The position numbers and the translations under genes are program-made. The notes beneath the pieces were generated by a model. That model had not been told where the DNA came from. It was given only the letters and a program-made list of their open reading frames with translations, and made no database searches. A stretch of DNA of 64,000 nucleotides, from assembly GCA_030549205.1 (NCBI GenBank), contig JAUKTV010000005.1, positions 434,001-498,000 on the forward strand, given 5' to 3'. This DNA comes from Apiosordaria backusii. Taxonomy: Eukaryota > Ascomycota > Sordariomycetes > Sordariales > Lasiosphaeriaceae. Position 1 is the stretch's first letter. Every line of letters starts with the position of its first letter. Positions 1-12,005 of this stretch are shown here, one piece after another.

Positions 1-540
1 CACGGCGGTGGAGGCGGTGGAGGCTACGGTGGTGGTGGTCATGGCGGCTACGGTGGTGGTGGTGGTCATGGCGGCTACGGTGGTGGTGGCGGTTATGACG
101 ACGGCTACGGTGGTGGTGGTGGTCATGACGACGGCTACGGTGGTGGTGGTGGACACGGCGGCTACGGTGGTGGAGGCGGTGGAGGCTACGGTGGTGGTGG
201 TGGTGGTCATGGCGGCTATGGCGGTCATGACGACGGCTACGGCGGTGGTCATGACGGCTACGGCGGCGGTGGTCACGGCTCCGGCTACGGCGGCGGCCAC
301 AACTCCGGCTATGGTGGTGTCTCTCACAGCTCCGGTGGCTACGGCGGCCATAATGGCGGGTACGGTGGTGGTTACGGCTCTGGGTATGGCGGTCATGATT
401 CTGGGTATGGCGGTCACGATTCTGGATATGGCGGTCATGATGGTCACGACTCTGGATATGGCGGTGGTTACGGCTCTGGATATGGCGGTCACTCTGGGTA
501 CGGCGGTGGTCACAGTGGATACGGCGGGTACGGCGGTAAG
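1..540 (+). repeat. GGY-coding degenerate minisatellite
   Basis: Tandem imperfect units of the type GGCTACGGTGGTGGTGGTGG with CAT/CAC and GACGAC insertions fill this stretch. They encode the Gly-Tyr-His repeats of the partial gene. The units differ in length by multiples of three, so the coding frame is kept. Confidence 0.75.
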
Positions 541-627
541 GGCGACTACGTCGTTGAGGTCCAGCCCGAGGCTGTTGCTGAGGCTGTTGTCGAGGTCGCT
601 CTCGAGGCCGCCACCGCGTCGGCATAG
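1..627 (+). CDS. Glycine/tyrosine/histidine-rich repeat protein, 3' part only
   Basis: The reading frame is open from base 1 to a TAG at 625-627, so the 5' end lies outside the window. The visible 208 residues are almost entirely imperfect GGYGG, GGGHGGYGG, HDDGYGGG and HDSGYGG repeats up to about base 535. They end in a short non-repetitive tail (GDYVVEVQPEAVAEAVVEVA...) rich in Glu, Val and Ala. Frame 1 is chosen because it gives a coherent Gly-Tyr-His repeat and a distinct tail. Frame 2 is also open but encodes only Ala/Thr/Val/Met runs, as expected for a GC-rich repeat read out of frame. Such repeats occur in secreted or cell-wall structural proteins and in RNA-binding proteins. With the N-terminus missing, neither a signal peptide nor an RRM can be checked, so no function is assigned. 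Confidence 0.7.
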   Translation, partial: HGGGGGGGYGGGGHGGYGGGGGHGGYGGGGGYDDGYGGGGGHDDGYGGGGGHGGYGGGGGGGYGGGGGGHGGYGGHDDGYGGGHDGYGGGGHGSGYGGGHNSGYGGVSHSSGGYGGHNGGYGGGYGSGYGGHDSGYGGHDSGYGGHDGHDSGYGGGYGSGYGGHSGYGGGHSGYGGYGGKGDYVVEVQPEAVAEAVVEVALEAATASA

Positions 628-3600
628 ATTGACGATTATGACGACCTGATGGGTTACAAAATAAAAGCTGATGACGGGTACTGACTTGGCTGGGTGGCTG
701 GAACAAAAAACAAAAATCTAAAAAGCGAAAAAAGGTAACAAGGGGAAGGAAAAAATTTTTTAAGGCATTTTGGTCCGCTTCAAAAGATATGATAACCAAA
801 AAGCGTGGAGTTGAATGAATAATACTTGTCTCTTGGAAAAATGTTCATAGTATAGGTAGACGGCGTCGCTTTTGGGATGAAGGCCGAATTAGATATGGGA
901 TGCCTTAATAATGCGTGGTTTGTGTTTGAATTGACCTTTGTTTTGTCGTTCCTTGGATTTGTTCTTTTCGGGGTGAGCATCGGCATGACGGCTTGGATGG
1001 TTTGCTCTGCTGACTATGTTATTATCTCTCTTCTCTGACATTTCTACAGTTAGATTGTCTCTTCAATCCGAAGCGATATGACAAGATTCTTTAAAGAGAC
1101 GGGCATGGACCTGCGCTAACGGGAATCTACATGTCACTTGTCTGCCGTGTAACAGTCCTTGTCTTTCACTGGCTGGGCTGACTTGTTCGGACGAATTTTC
1201 CGTCTTGGGATTCATGTCTGACAAGATTCCGATCAACTTGACTAGAGTATGTAAATTAGTCGGAAAACTATTTTACACCTGTTTTGGCACTGTACCAACC
1301 TCGTCTTCCGCTCACCTCTCTCCACCAACCCAACACCAGCCTTTTCTAAAATCTCACACCCTCCTCATTCTAAACAATGACAAACCTCACCGAACACGAG
1401 TATGACAAGTCAGATTTAAACAGTGCTGACAATATATCCCCCTCCACACACACTCTCCTATATGAAAATCAACCCCAAACCTGACAGCGGCGAGCAAGCG
1501 ATGAATTGAATCGAAGCGAACAAACATATGACCCCACAGTGTTATGTACGTCAAAAGTAACCACTAGCAGCCAATCATCCCCTTCAAACCATCCCCACTT
1601 GTTGACCGCGCAATACTACTCAGTTTAGAAACACATACATGATGCATATATTATCCCGAACTGCTGCATATGATAGTGTATGTAGTATAGAACAGGCGGT
1701 ATCCACTCCGCTGGATGGGACGAGATTCTAGGCCTTGGTTTCCCCTCCTCTCTTGTCTCGAAGGGTTCGCCTACCGGTTGCCGACGTACGAGGGGAGGGG
1801 ACTAACACGTGGAGAATACGACACCCCCTCACCTCATGCCAAGTGTGAATCAATGAGGGGGGGAGGGGGCCTATCGCGAGATCTTGAGACAAAGCCACCG
1901 AGACATTACAGTAATGGTATGGTATCGAGATCTAGATCTCTTAGCCCAGACCGCCGTGCGTGCTCACCCGACTGGGGGCAGGCAGGCAGGCATGCTGCTG
2001 CGGTGGTGGTGATGAGGTGATGAGGTGATGTGATGCTACCCGCCACCAAGGGGACCAACAATCAGCTAAGAACTGACAGTGGAATGAATGGTTCTGGTTC
2101 GGTCTGAGTTTAGGGCGAGGGTGGGTTCCATCATGCACGTCACCGTTCACGTCAGTTTCTTGTCTCCCCACTTGTTTTGGCAAAGACACGACGACCCCAA
2201 TTTACCACCTTGCATGGTTCCGAGTCCCGTTCCTGCGGGCTGTGCTGTGGGCTTGATGCAAGATCTATCGTGTCGGGGTTAGCGTGTTGCCTGCCGCCCG
2301 TCGAGGAAGCCGAGACGGGAGGGGGAGGGAGGGATGTATTGGATCGGATCGGATCCAGGAGATTGTGAGGGTGGGAGGGGGATCCGGGTACGGAAGCAGT
2401 GGGAGCGGAGACCCTGCTTGAGGGGGTTTAGAGGGGGGAGGGGGTTTAGAGGGGGAGGGGGGGAGGGGGTGTGAGTCCAGCAGAGGAAGGAATTGAAGAG
2501 GGTGGGAAGAGAGAGAGAGAGGGGGGAGGGTACCTAGAACGATACGTCACCCGTATTGTGTACTTGTATCTTGTTGCCCGTTACTTGTACCTGTACCTGT
2601 TAGCTGAGTTTCAGATGGACGATGGTGTAGAGGTGATGGCTACCTGCTTCTTGTCAGTTACCCATTGGCAACGACAGATAGAGTTGTCAAAACGGAACAC
2701 AGGAAAACGGAACGGCGAAAGGCGTCTGAAGAAGAGCAAACAACCACCTTCGCCCCATCTCTTCCCACCGGATAGCAACAGCAACTATCCCCGGCAGCCC
2801 ACGCAATATATGGTACCACAACGCACGATTGGATAGGTAAGGTACCTTACCTGCCATGCCATACCCCCTACACTACCTCTCCATCAAACAGAGTCCCACC
2901 CACCAGGCTGCCGGCACTGGGTACCACTATCAATCTCGATCGTATCGTCCTCGTTCATCCCATGTCCAGCAGCAGCAGCAGCATACCAGCCAAGAATCCC
3001 AAGCCAAACACGGGGGAGTACCCTACCTCCCTCACATACGAACCAGCACTGCCCACACCACACACTAAGGTACTATATGCACGTGTGTAGTAGTTAGCCG
3101 CGTGCTACTGCCTGCAAACTGGCGTGCTGCACCACACTATTGGGCCAGCGGCAGCGGCAGCGGCAGGCAAAAGCTGGATGATGACCCACCACCATCACCT
3201 CACCAATCCCCCTAGTGTACAGTACATACACACCCACTTGGTAGGTAAATGATGTATGTTTGCTGCCGGCAATTTATTTCCTTGCTTGTGTTTCTGTCCA
3301 GTGGGAGAATAGAACGAGGGGAGAAGAGGGAGAGGAGAAGCTGGGCTGCATGAGAGTGTGTATGCGGGCGGCCCGATTCGGAAGTTGAGGGTGTTCATGT
3401 TTATAACCGAAACGATTGAGGATGTGGAGGGTATGGGCGAATAGTGTAGAGGAGATCACAATCAAAAAAGGGGATAAACCTGGAAGACACTTTGAGAATT
3501 GTTGGAATTTGGTCGTCGTCATAGGTACCTAGGTAAGGTGATTCGGGGATGGTGGTAAGTGATGCTGCCGATTATTTCTGGTTCCGACGATACACTACTG

Positions 3601-4717
3601 ACGATATTGACGTCTTGCTTCGGATGTGTCTTGTAGTTCACGGACCGAACTCTTACTTTATTCAATGCCGAAAGGACGTGTTTTACTTCCTCCCTTAACA
3701 CTTCATAGAAAGAGAGTCAGCCTAGTCTCCTTTGTATCTTGTGTGCATAATGTTTGCCACTGGACTAACTGACCTCTGGCATAGATCATCTTCCACGAAC
3801 CAGTAAGCAGTAATGAACACCCGTGACACCTCCCACACTTCACATCCCCGTGCCTTATTATTCTTATCTGGCGTATCTTAGTGCCTTGCCGTTGTTGTTG
3901 TTGTCACCGTCGGTTGGCCAGATATCGTGTATGTGGTGGCAAAGGTGGTGGTGATGCATTACGCACAGTGTCGTTCATGCCACTCATTGAGCATTAGCAA
4001 GAACCAAGGCTCTGTCACAGAATCACCGACAGGAAGCCGAAGAAGACATGTGCCTCGCTGTGATAGGTGCGAAGTATGTGTATGTCCCTTCACTGGCTGA
4101 AGAGGCATGAGGGGATGCCACAGATATATGTCGCAGGCCCCCAGGGTATTTTAGTTCGTAAACTTTGGTGGAAATTTTGGGAGGTTTGGTGGCTTTGAAT
4201 GCTAAAGTTCTCATCATTAAACCGTCAGAGCCTGAGACTTCACCCATCCTCACTTTTGGTTGCGGCCCTGAATATTCCAGACCTTCCGTCTCAAGATACC
4301 TAATGCAACACATTTGCGCATGTGGCTGCGCTAGCTCATGTTATTGTCACGTAGTGACTATTGGAGATCTTGAAACGCATCAGATAGAAGATAACGACAC
4401 CTCAGCTCAGGTCATCGATCATCATGACTACCTCTCGGAACACCACCCCCGCCCCCCGAAGACTTGAAAGAGATCCTTGACTGGATCGCAAACCTCGAGG
4501 TCGCAGGCCCGAGCAGCAGCTAGTCCACTGGCCCGCTTCCAGCTTCTGCCGGCCTCCGCGTTCACTCGCGGAGCGGAGCTCGGCCGGCAGCTCACTCAGT
4601 AGAAAAGATCCATTCAAACAGATCCAACGTCTTTCGTCCGCACGGTAGCAGTTACCACAACAGCAACAGAACCTGCTTCCCTGCCTCCGTTCGAAAACAA
4701 TAACCTGCCTCCCAACC
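628..4717. other. Intergenic region of 4.1 kb, no gene seen
   Basis: No reading frame here has a recognisable domain, and splicing of adjacent frames gave nothing coherent. The region contains G-rich tracts near 1858-1870 and 2420-2475, a CAG run at about 2967-2981, an 18-bp perfect palindrome at 2835-2852 and a related TAGGTACCTAGGTAAGG element at 3522-3538. The last few hundred bases before 4718 presumably hold the promoter and leader of the next gene. Confidence 0.5.
2835..2852. repeat. 18-bp perfect palindrome AGGTAAGGTACCTTACCT
   Basis: This is a perfect inverted repeat with no spacer. The half-site AGGTAAGGT / ACCTTACCT recurs in several other intergenic stretches of the window (3522-3538, 8023-8075, 9261-9335, 50431-50453, 50811-50820, 52101-52120) and was not noticed in the coding exons. 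Confidence 0.7.
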
Positions 4718-5307
4718 ATGGCTGACCAGAACGACAACCGCGAGCACGCGCCAACAGTCAGTCCGGGTGCGACTCCGGCCTCTGTTCCAGCTTCCGTTCC
4801 AAGCCCAACCCAGCCCCGGACACCTCCTTCCAGCCAGGCCCCTCCGAGTCAGACGACTCCCCCACCAGCGCCGAAGAAGGCGGCCAAAGCGCCGTTCCCG
4901 TTCAACCGCTTCTCACGGCCCAAATTTCGCCTTTCCGATCTCTTTCGGCGCTCGCGAGCCCCTGCCCCTGGTAAGTACTCCTCCTGGGCCATCATTGTCT
5001 TACCTTCCAATGAGACTGACCACTCTCAAGCTCAAACTGCGGCCCCCGCAACCTCGGAGCCGATCCCAGTTCCCCATGCCTGGCGGCGCCGCGCCGAGGA
5101 GCACGTCGTAAGTTCTTTCATCCCAAGTTGTGGGAAAGCATCTGCTGACAGATACGTACACAAGAGGTCCCCTCAGAGGGTGCCGAGGCGCGGGTGCGCC
5201 GACAGGATGACTCTGTCGGTTTCACTCAAGAGGATATTGCTCACGAGTTGGAAGCGCTCAACCGCGCGTACCCCCCTGGGAAGGACAAGCCGTTGAAGGA
5301 GAAGTAG
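4718..5307 (+). CDS. Small proline-rich protein of unknown function, three exons
   Basis: I join 4718-4970, 5031-5107 and 5167-5307 (introns 60 and 59 nt, both with GTAAGT donors), giving 156 residues. The start ATG sits in a good context (CCAACCATGGCT). The first 55 residues are Pro/Ser/Thr/Ala-rich and probably disordered. A basic stretch, FSRPKFRLSDLFRRSR, follows at about residues 64-80. The C-terminus (GFTQEDIAHELEALNRAYPPG...) looks folded or helical. No signal peptide or membrane segment is visible. The second acceptor is ambiguous: the AG two bases upstream (5163-5164) shifts the frame and gives an unrelated Arg-rich tail ending at 5296. I prefer 5167 because the resulting acidic-helical tail looks more like protein. 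I do not recognise the family. Confidence 0.6.
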
Positions 5308-6337
5308 AATGGAAGACTAACAACGAGAAGAAGAGAAAGAAGAAAAGGAGGAGATGTCCGCTTATAGGATGACTTGCTACTGGTACTGAGTACGAACCTT
5401 TTATTGTAACTCCCCTGTTTCTTTTCTTTGATCTGTCTCTTCCTTCTATTTCGCCCTTTTGCTCTCTGATATTTTTTTGTTTTGTGTGTTCTTTCATCTC
5501 TTGTCAGTATGTCACCGCTTCGCTATTAAATTCTGACTACCTAACTACCAGAGACACAGCCGAGGACTTTCAGGTTGGAACTTGATCTCACCTTCAATCT
5601 GTGCGGATTTACACTGATAGGCCATGTTCCCCGGCCGAGAAACAGCGGCAGCCACTCTTGGGCCCAGTGCATGGGAAGTTTTGTGTTCATCCCAGCCATG
5701 CAGAGATGCTGTTCGGCTCGCCTGGAGAGCTCTCAGCCTATATTGTACAACAGCTTGATATTGGATCCAGCAATGAGGGTACCAGCAAGCGAGTACTGTC
5801 GTGTGTTTACAAGCGTATACTGACAAGTTTAGAAGCCCTCCCCTATTTCATACCGCTCTTTGTTCACAATAGGATATGTACGTTCTTGTGCAACCTGAGA
5901 AATACCTCATCTCATGATCCCTCGCCAGCTTGGCAGATGCACCTGCTTTTCTTCTACCAAAAAGGAAAGAAGTCTGATAAAAGAAAATAGGTGTCAGCAA
6001 CAACATACGACAAACCTTAACCCAACACCCACTAACAATTTTCGCCAGCTGGAAGAGACCTAAAGATCTGGCCCAACCCCAAAAAGCTCAGCCGAAACAA
6101 GCCTTACCATCCCGTGGCCAACGTCACTCAGAGCTTGACCGGTCAGGTCCAATTTCAAAAATGCGGGGGATCTCCCCCCAATTGCCCAGATTCCAGAAGC
6201 CCAGAAGCCCTGTTACCCCAGATCTACAACTCGATATTGGACGACACACACTTACACACCACTTACATAGCAGTTGTGTCCATCCCATCAGGTCTCATCG
6301 AGCCACACACCGCCCAAATTACCACCACTGGGCACTT

Positions 6338-6383
6338 ACACTCCCACTCACACTCACACTCACACCACACACCACACCACCAC
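6338..6383. repeat. CACACT/CACAC microsatellite
   Basis: Tandem ACTCAC units run directly into CACACCACAC units. The sequence is purely intergenic. Confidence 0.7.
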
Positions 6384-7189
6384 AGACGGCCCCTTCCGTC
6401 ACCCCCTTCTTTTCCCATCATCTTGACCGCCCCATCAGACACCAATTCCTTCCAAATCACCCGCCCAAAACCCCCAACCCACCCCCCTCACCACAACCCA
6501 AATATCTCTCACCACAAACCCCTCAAAGCGAAGGAGGTCAGACAAAACTTTTTCACAACAAGGGTCTATCCTGCAGGACAATCATGCATCCCGCTGACGG
6601 GCTGGGGGGCGGCCGGAATCAAAAGCTACACCTTCCCGCCGAAAACTAGACTATAACAAGGAAGGGGGGGAAGGGACGGACACTGTGACACCCGGCTATG
6701 TACCTCAGCTTTTCTCTCTCGCACGGGTCGCGGGTTGGGTATGCCATATGCCGAGGGTAACACAAGGCGGGGGGAGGGGAGGAAACAGAGGACCGGGGGA
6801 GGGAGAAGAGCGGGGAGGGGGTGGGAAGGGGGAACATCAATCCTCTCTATCCGTACCTATCCTGACTTCGTTCGGGTCTTGTGGTTGCGGCACAGAAATG
6901 CTGATCAGCACATATCCGCATTACCGCATCATCATAAAAAAAAAGATCAAGCGAACCGGTCAAAGAGCCCAGTCAGCCAGCCATCCGAACCTACCATTAA
7001 ACGGTACATACATCCATACACCCATAGGTACAACCTACCTGACCTCGACCGACAAAGAGAGACAAGGGTCATGCATCTCTACCCAAGCTTGCTTGTTTGC
7101 TTGCTTGCTTGCTTTTGCTCCCCGACCGACCAACCGACCGACACAACCCAACCACACCAACCAACCCGCATCTGATGAAAATGGAGTGT

Positions 7190-7309
7190 GGTTGAAAGGG
7201 AAGGGCAAGGCAAGACAAGGGAAGGGGGAACAAGCGAAAGGAAGCGAAGGGAAAGGGAAGGGGGAAACGCGGCAAGGCCCGAAAGGATAAAAAAAAAGAT
7301 GGACCCCCT
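7190..7309 (+). repeat. Purine-rich tract of about 120 bases
   Basis: The + strand is nearly all A and G (GAAAGGG, AAGGG, GGGAAC units with rare C) and ends in AAAAAAAAAGATGG. Such quasi-mirror purine tracts can form triplex DNA, which is inference only. Confidence 0.6.
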
Positions 7310-7508
7310 TCACCTCCCCTCCCCGAAACCACACACACCTCGGATGGGAATGGGGAATGATGATCATATTTTTCGGACTTTTCAAATGAGATATTGAGCT
7401 GCTCAAGTTGGGCTGAGCATGGTGCTTGCTGCTCCTTCGGGTAAAGGCGGAAAAGCTGCACCACAGGGCCGGGATACACTACACATTATTACACAGTACA
7501 CATGGCTA

Positions 7509-7565
7509 CTGCAGCAGCAGCAGCAGCACATGTGCGTGTGGGTGTGGGTGTGTGTGTGTGTGTCT
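7509..7565. repeat. CAG repeat followed by GTGTGGGTGTG/TG repeat
   Basis: Six GCA/CAG units lead into GTGTGGGTGTGGG and then an uninterrupted TG dinucleotide run. Confidence 0.7.
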
Positions 7566-8022
7566 GACTTTTACGTCCCCTCGTGGTGAGTGGGACGGAA
7601 CAAGACAATGCGTTGTGTAAGTGCATGTGTGTGTGTGTTGCAAAGACCTTACCAACCACAGCCCATGTCAGCAACAACAAAACTTACTCCGTTGGTCAGG
7701 TACCCATGAAAGCCATGAGGAAAAGACAGACCGGCCGGCCACGAGAGAGAGAGACACCCAGACACCCCCAAGCCAGCCCTGAAAGGCTGCTTCACACACA
7801 ACTCACCACTTACCAAAAGGAATGTTATTTATATCTAGGTAGGTATGACACGTTCTCCCCCCCTTTTTTGTAGTGTACACTACATCTCCACGATATCGAT
7901 CGGGAATCATATTCACCCGGTCCACAGAAAGAGATGCCGAAAGCTCGAAGGATCTCCCTCCTCCATGGATGGACAACATACCTACATGGAAGAAAAGGGC
8001 ATCACCGCCTTGTCAACTTTTC

Positions 8023-8075
8023 CTACCTTACCTTACCCTACCCCCCTACCCCCCTACCTACCCTACCCTACCCAA
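8023..8075. repeat. CTACCTTACC / CCCTACC array
   Basis: TACCTTACCTTACCCTACC and related pyrimidine units are repeated. This belongs to the dispersed CCTTACCT motif class seen elsewhere between genes. Confidence 0.6.
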
Positions 8076-8119
8076 CCCATGCTCGGCTGGCCCATCATCG
8101 CGTGCTTCAGTTTCTTTTC

Positions 8120-8138
8120 TTTTTTTTTTTTTTTTTTT
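8120..8138. repeat. Poly(T), 19 bases
   Basis: An uninterrupted T run, the first of three long A/T homopolymers within 375 bp (the others are poly(A) at 8300-8320 and 8475-8493). Confidence 0.8.
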
Positions 8139-8299
8139 CCCCTTCGCTTCTCCCCAACATCCCGGGTACCCGAGCGGACCGCTGCCCGAAACGAACCCAC
8201 AATTTGCTACTTAGATCGGCCGGATGTGGATGAGGAAGGAAGGAAGCTTTAGAATCAGAGCTTGCTTGGCCTTGCTTCCATGCCGGGGTACTCCGTACC

Positions 8300-8320
8300 A
8301 AAAAAAAAAAAAAAAAAAAA
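8300..8320. repeat. Poly(A), 21 bases
   Basis: An uninterrupted A run preceded by CTCCGTACC. Confidence 0.8.
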
Positions 8321-8474
8321 GCTGGGAAGGGTAAGGGGGATGGATGGAGGACTCCACATCTTGACCGACTGTGTTAGCTTCCTGCATTATCATGCATATT
8401 TATCGTGATTGCGTGTGTATGCATATGTCAGGTTATGGTAAGGTGTCGGTGAAGCCTTGAAGCAGCCTCAGGGC

Positions 8475-8493
8475 AAAAAAAAAAAAAAAAAAA
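8475..8493. repeat. Poly(A), 19 bases
   Basis: An uninterrupted A run preceded by CAGGGC and followed by GTTGGG. Confidence 0.8.
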
Positions 8494-10045
8494 GTTGGGT
8501 GTCGTGGCAATCAGCAGGGCAGCATTTCTTTTCCGGGGCTGGGCACAAACGAGTAGGAAGGCTTCTTCGAAGCTTCTCTGATGACGGCAAGCTGCAAAGT
8601 TTGAGACCCAAGTCAACAGGGGTTAGTACATAGGTGAGGTGGATGGCTTTTCGATGATGACGCGAATGTTGAATGGGGGTCTCCATAATGTACGGTACCC
8701 ATCAGGCGTCATCTCGATGGGGGACAGGCAGCTAGTACCCAGCTGGACTGGGTATCAGAAGCTTGGGTTTTTCTGTGCTGAGCTGTTGATGATGATGATG
8801 ATGACAGTTGGGTTGATGTGTTGCTGTCATGGTGGGGAACAAGCGAAGCAAGAACAAACCAGCTCCATTTGGCAATTGGGTTGATCGGTAATACTCCGTC
8901 ATAATCTCTCTCTCTATTTCGGCCGACGACAAGACCGACAGTTGAACCAGAAGAGAGATTGGAAGGGATGGAAAGGTCCGGAGGATAACATCCCATTTGG
9001 AGGGTTGGTTGAGGATGACGATATGGGTATGCCCGCAGAAAAGGCCCGTACCCCCCGAGCCGGGAACGGTTTTTGTGGTTATGTTTGGGAAGGAATGGTG
9101 GAAAAGAGATGCGACCCCATGCCTGGGCCGCGGTGTAGCTCCGGTCACGGGATATTAAATTGCTCAGGACCGCTGTCAAGCACCCGGCACAAGAAGCCAG
9201 ACACAACCACCGAACGTTACAAATGCTGCAAGTCCAGCTATCCGAGGTGAAGCCGCTGCTACCTTACCTCGCCTGGCAGCCTTGTCCCGTCGGCTCACCT
9301 TACCACCTTACCACCAGAAACTACCTTAGCTTAGGTTAATCGCCAGGTCTTGTCCCGGAATATGAAATGTCACATCTCACCTTCCGCTCCGATGCAAACA
9401 ATATCGCACAAGAGCCTGGTGGCAGCAGCGAGGTGGCAGCGAGCCGGAGAGCGTCCGGGGGCTCCTTTACATATACAACACTTTCACACCCCCGAGTCGA
9501 GGCGGGTAATATCTCCACCGGGCGGGAGGCGCTACTTGGGTTAGCACCATGTATAATACCGAGTATCAAGCATCAGGTTGTCGCGCGGAACAGGCGGTGC
9601 AGCTCTCGACCAAATCGCATGCAGACTAGCAGTAGTAGCTACGGTGCAGCAGCCCGAATCTGAGATTTCAGTGGCTGTTCTGTTACCTGCCACCTACTCT
9701 AGCGCCAGCAGCTTGCCCCGCGTCTGTCTCGATGCTTTTTCATGGAGATGTATGTGGATGGCTGTCGTCTGCATGCAGCTTGTCTGCCGTCACCTCTGCT
9801 CTGGCAACAAGGCGGTGAGGACACCGGGCTATCGGGGAGCGGAGCCGTTTGGTTGAAAAAGAGCTGCAATGCAAAAGACCTGCCCGCTTCCAGACTGTCG
9901 GTCTGCCCATGATGTGCGAGATGTTACGAAGATCTTCCATCGAGGGCATCCCGAGTCCAGCAGCCCGGTTTCTGGCCGCTGTGCTGCTTGTGCTGCTGCT
10001 CGTCGGCATGCCGTTGACGGCAATAGCTGCCACTGACCGACGTTG

Positions 10046-10075
10046 CTTCCCATGTCTTCCCATGTCTTCCCATGC
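10046..10075. repeat. Three copies of a 10-bp unit (CTTCCCATGT)
   Basis: Two exact copies and a third that differs in its last base, head to tail, between genes. Confidence 0.7.
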
Positions 10076-11685
10076 CCTTTCAAACAAGGTCCCATGATCA
10101 GACGGGCAGTCGACGCCTCCCATGGGCCCGTCCACGTCTCACGATTGACACTCTCCCGCAAGTGCCGTCCGTCTCTCACGCACCAACCCGGCTGCACATC
10201 AGGCGCTGGTCCCAGTTGCCGGTAGAACCCCGCCGTCTTAGCGGTCCCAGCGCTGCCAGGGCCTCCCATGATGCTCGTCCTCTGGTGTGCTTTTTGCGCC
10301 TTGGTGTGAGAATCTCTGCACGTCGGTCCCAGACAGCACGGGACGGAAGCAATGCAGGGTACGGGTGACGAGAGATGGATGGGTGACGGGCGTGAGGGGT
10401 AGCTAGCAGTGGGTGTCTGAGGGAAATGCTGGATTGGGCAGTGAGCTCACGTTCGCGTCTGAGAGAGAGAGAGGTAGAGAGTCGGGGTGTGAGAGAGTCG
10501 AAACCTGTCTCTGAGGACATTCCAGAAAAAGTACACGGCTGGTTGTCAAGCTTGTGCAACCATGACCCAACCGTCGTGCGGGTCTGGCCCGCCGTCTCCT
10601 CCAAAGCACGCACCCCACTTCACCCACCCCCGTACGGAGTGCAACCACAGACACTGCCGCAGGCCGTTTTGAACCCGTGGTTGGCTGGCAGGCTGGCAGG
10701 GTTGTCAATACAGCGACACCAGGGGAACACCACATGAAGACACCACAGGAAGACAGTCGAGGTAACCCAGGTACGAAGGTACATACCTTATTACCTTGGA
10801 CCACCGCATGGATAGTACCACCGAATACCAGTATACACAAGACAATCAATGAACTAGTAATACCCAGAACCCCTCCGCCGGTTCTCTGGTTCCAGAGCTC
10901 GACTCTTTTCCCCCAAATCCCAAAAACAACAGACATCGGACAGACATCACACCCGACATCGTCCACCACGCTCGTTTGTCTCTTCACTTCGTCCAATTCC
11001 TCTCTCCCCATCCACCGTGCCCTCCCCCGACCCTCCTACCTACCCTAGGTGCTCCCCGTGGACTGGTTCGGCTGAGATCGGCCCCGCATTCCATCCATCC
11101 GCACATCGCCGGCAGCAGCCATCTCAAGGCACCTGAGAAGCTGCGCCCGTTCTAGGAAGGAATACCTACGTTCCAGGAAGTCTACAACAATATCCCAGGA
11201 TTCCCCAGCGACCCGGAGAGGTTTTTGAGAGTCCAAGGCAATCAAAAGCAGCCTCAACAAGAAGGCTCTCAACGCAAATCAAGAGGTTAGTTATTTTCCC
11301 CATCAACAGGAGGCCGTCCACGAATGTCGTCCAGTGTCGATTGTTAGTCGCACTTGGTCGTTCGTGATCTCGACTCTGACCCGCCCCAGTGGCAAAAGCC
11401 ACAGCCAACCCCATCAGCTGCCCTTGCTGCCCCACCACCCACCGCGCGCGCTGTCAACCGAACCCATTGTCGGCTGCCCGTCGGGAAGCTTTTCGAGCCT
11501 TCCAGCCATTCGCAACAGCTCATTGGGTGTGTTCGAGATGCTAATGTATCGAGTGTGAAGGGCCAACCTCCCAGCATCCCAGGTCTCCAGGTCTCCAGGT
11601 CTCTGTGCCTACGCTTGCCGCCACAGCAAGGCCATGAGCCACCGGCATTGCGTTGCTTTCTAACCCGTCGTCCCAATCTCGTTCT

Positions 11686-11998
11686 GTATGTTGAAATCAT
11701 ATCATCTATCTAATCCACACCTGTTACCACTCGAAGAGTCAGACTGTCGCCTTCCCACTGCCCACTGCCACTGCCAATTCCCCGCTACTGGGCCAGCCAG
11801 CCAGTCTTGCATCATATCCCAACATCGCCTTGACGGGGCCGGCAACAGCATGTCATGCAGGGTCTTGGACTGCACCGATCCTCTCCCTCCATTCTCTCTC
11901 CTTTTTCCTTTTCCTTTTCTAGTTCCTTCCTCTAGTTTCTTGTCACTCTAATTCTGCTTTTCCTGTTCTCTAACACACCGCTTCTTTTGCGAAAACAG
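11686..11998 (+). other. Probable 5'-UTR intron of the ABC transporter gene
   Basis: A GTATGT donor (11686-11691) and a CTAAC-like branch sequence (near 11970) followed by AAAACAG (acceptor ending 11998) bracket 313 bases. The acceptor lies seven bases before the start ATG at 12006. Splicing would remove several upstream ATGs. This is inferred from splice signals only. Confidence 0.4.
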
Positions 11999-12005
11999 GC
12001 CCATC

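Larger units (their letters stand above)
5308..12005. other. Gene desert of 6.7 kb with dense simple-sequence DNA
   Basis: No gene could be supported on either strand. Open frames such as 10403-11011 (-) and 6685-7290 (+) have low-complexity or incoherent translations. The stretch holds CACACT repeats, a long purine-rich tract, TG repeats, CCTTACC arrays and three A/T homopolymers of 19-21 bases. Its last 1-2 kb should hold the promoter and spliced leader of the ABC transporter gene starting at 12006. Confidence 0.5.

Noticed and set aside
8..649. Frame-2 ORF of Met/Ala/Thr/Val repeats
   Set aside because: It is the out-of-frame reading of the Gly-Tyr-His repeat. Frame 1 gives a biologically sensible protein with its own stop.
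10403..11011. 202-codon minus-strand ORF in the 6.7-kb desert
   Set aside because: It shows no recognisable family and no splice-linked partners. It overlaps other open frames, and its composition resembles translated non-coding DNA.
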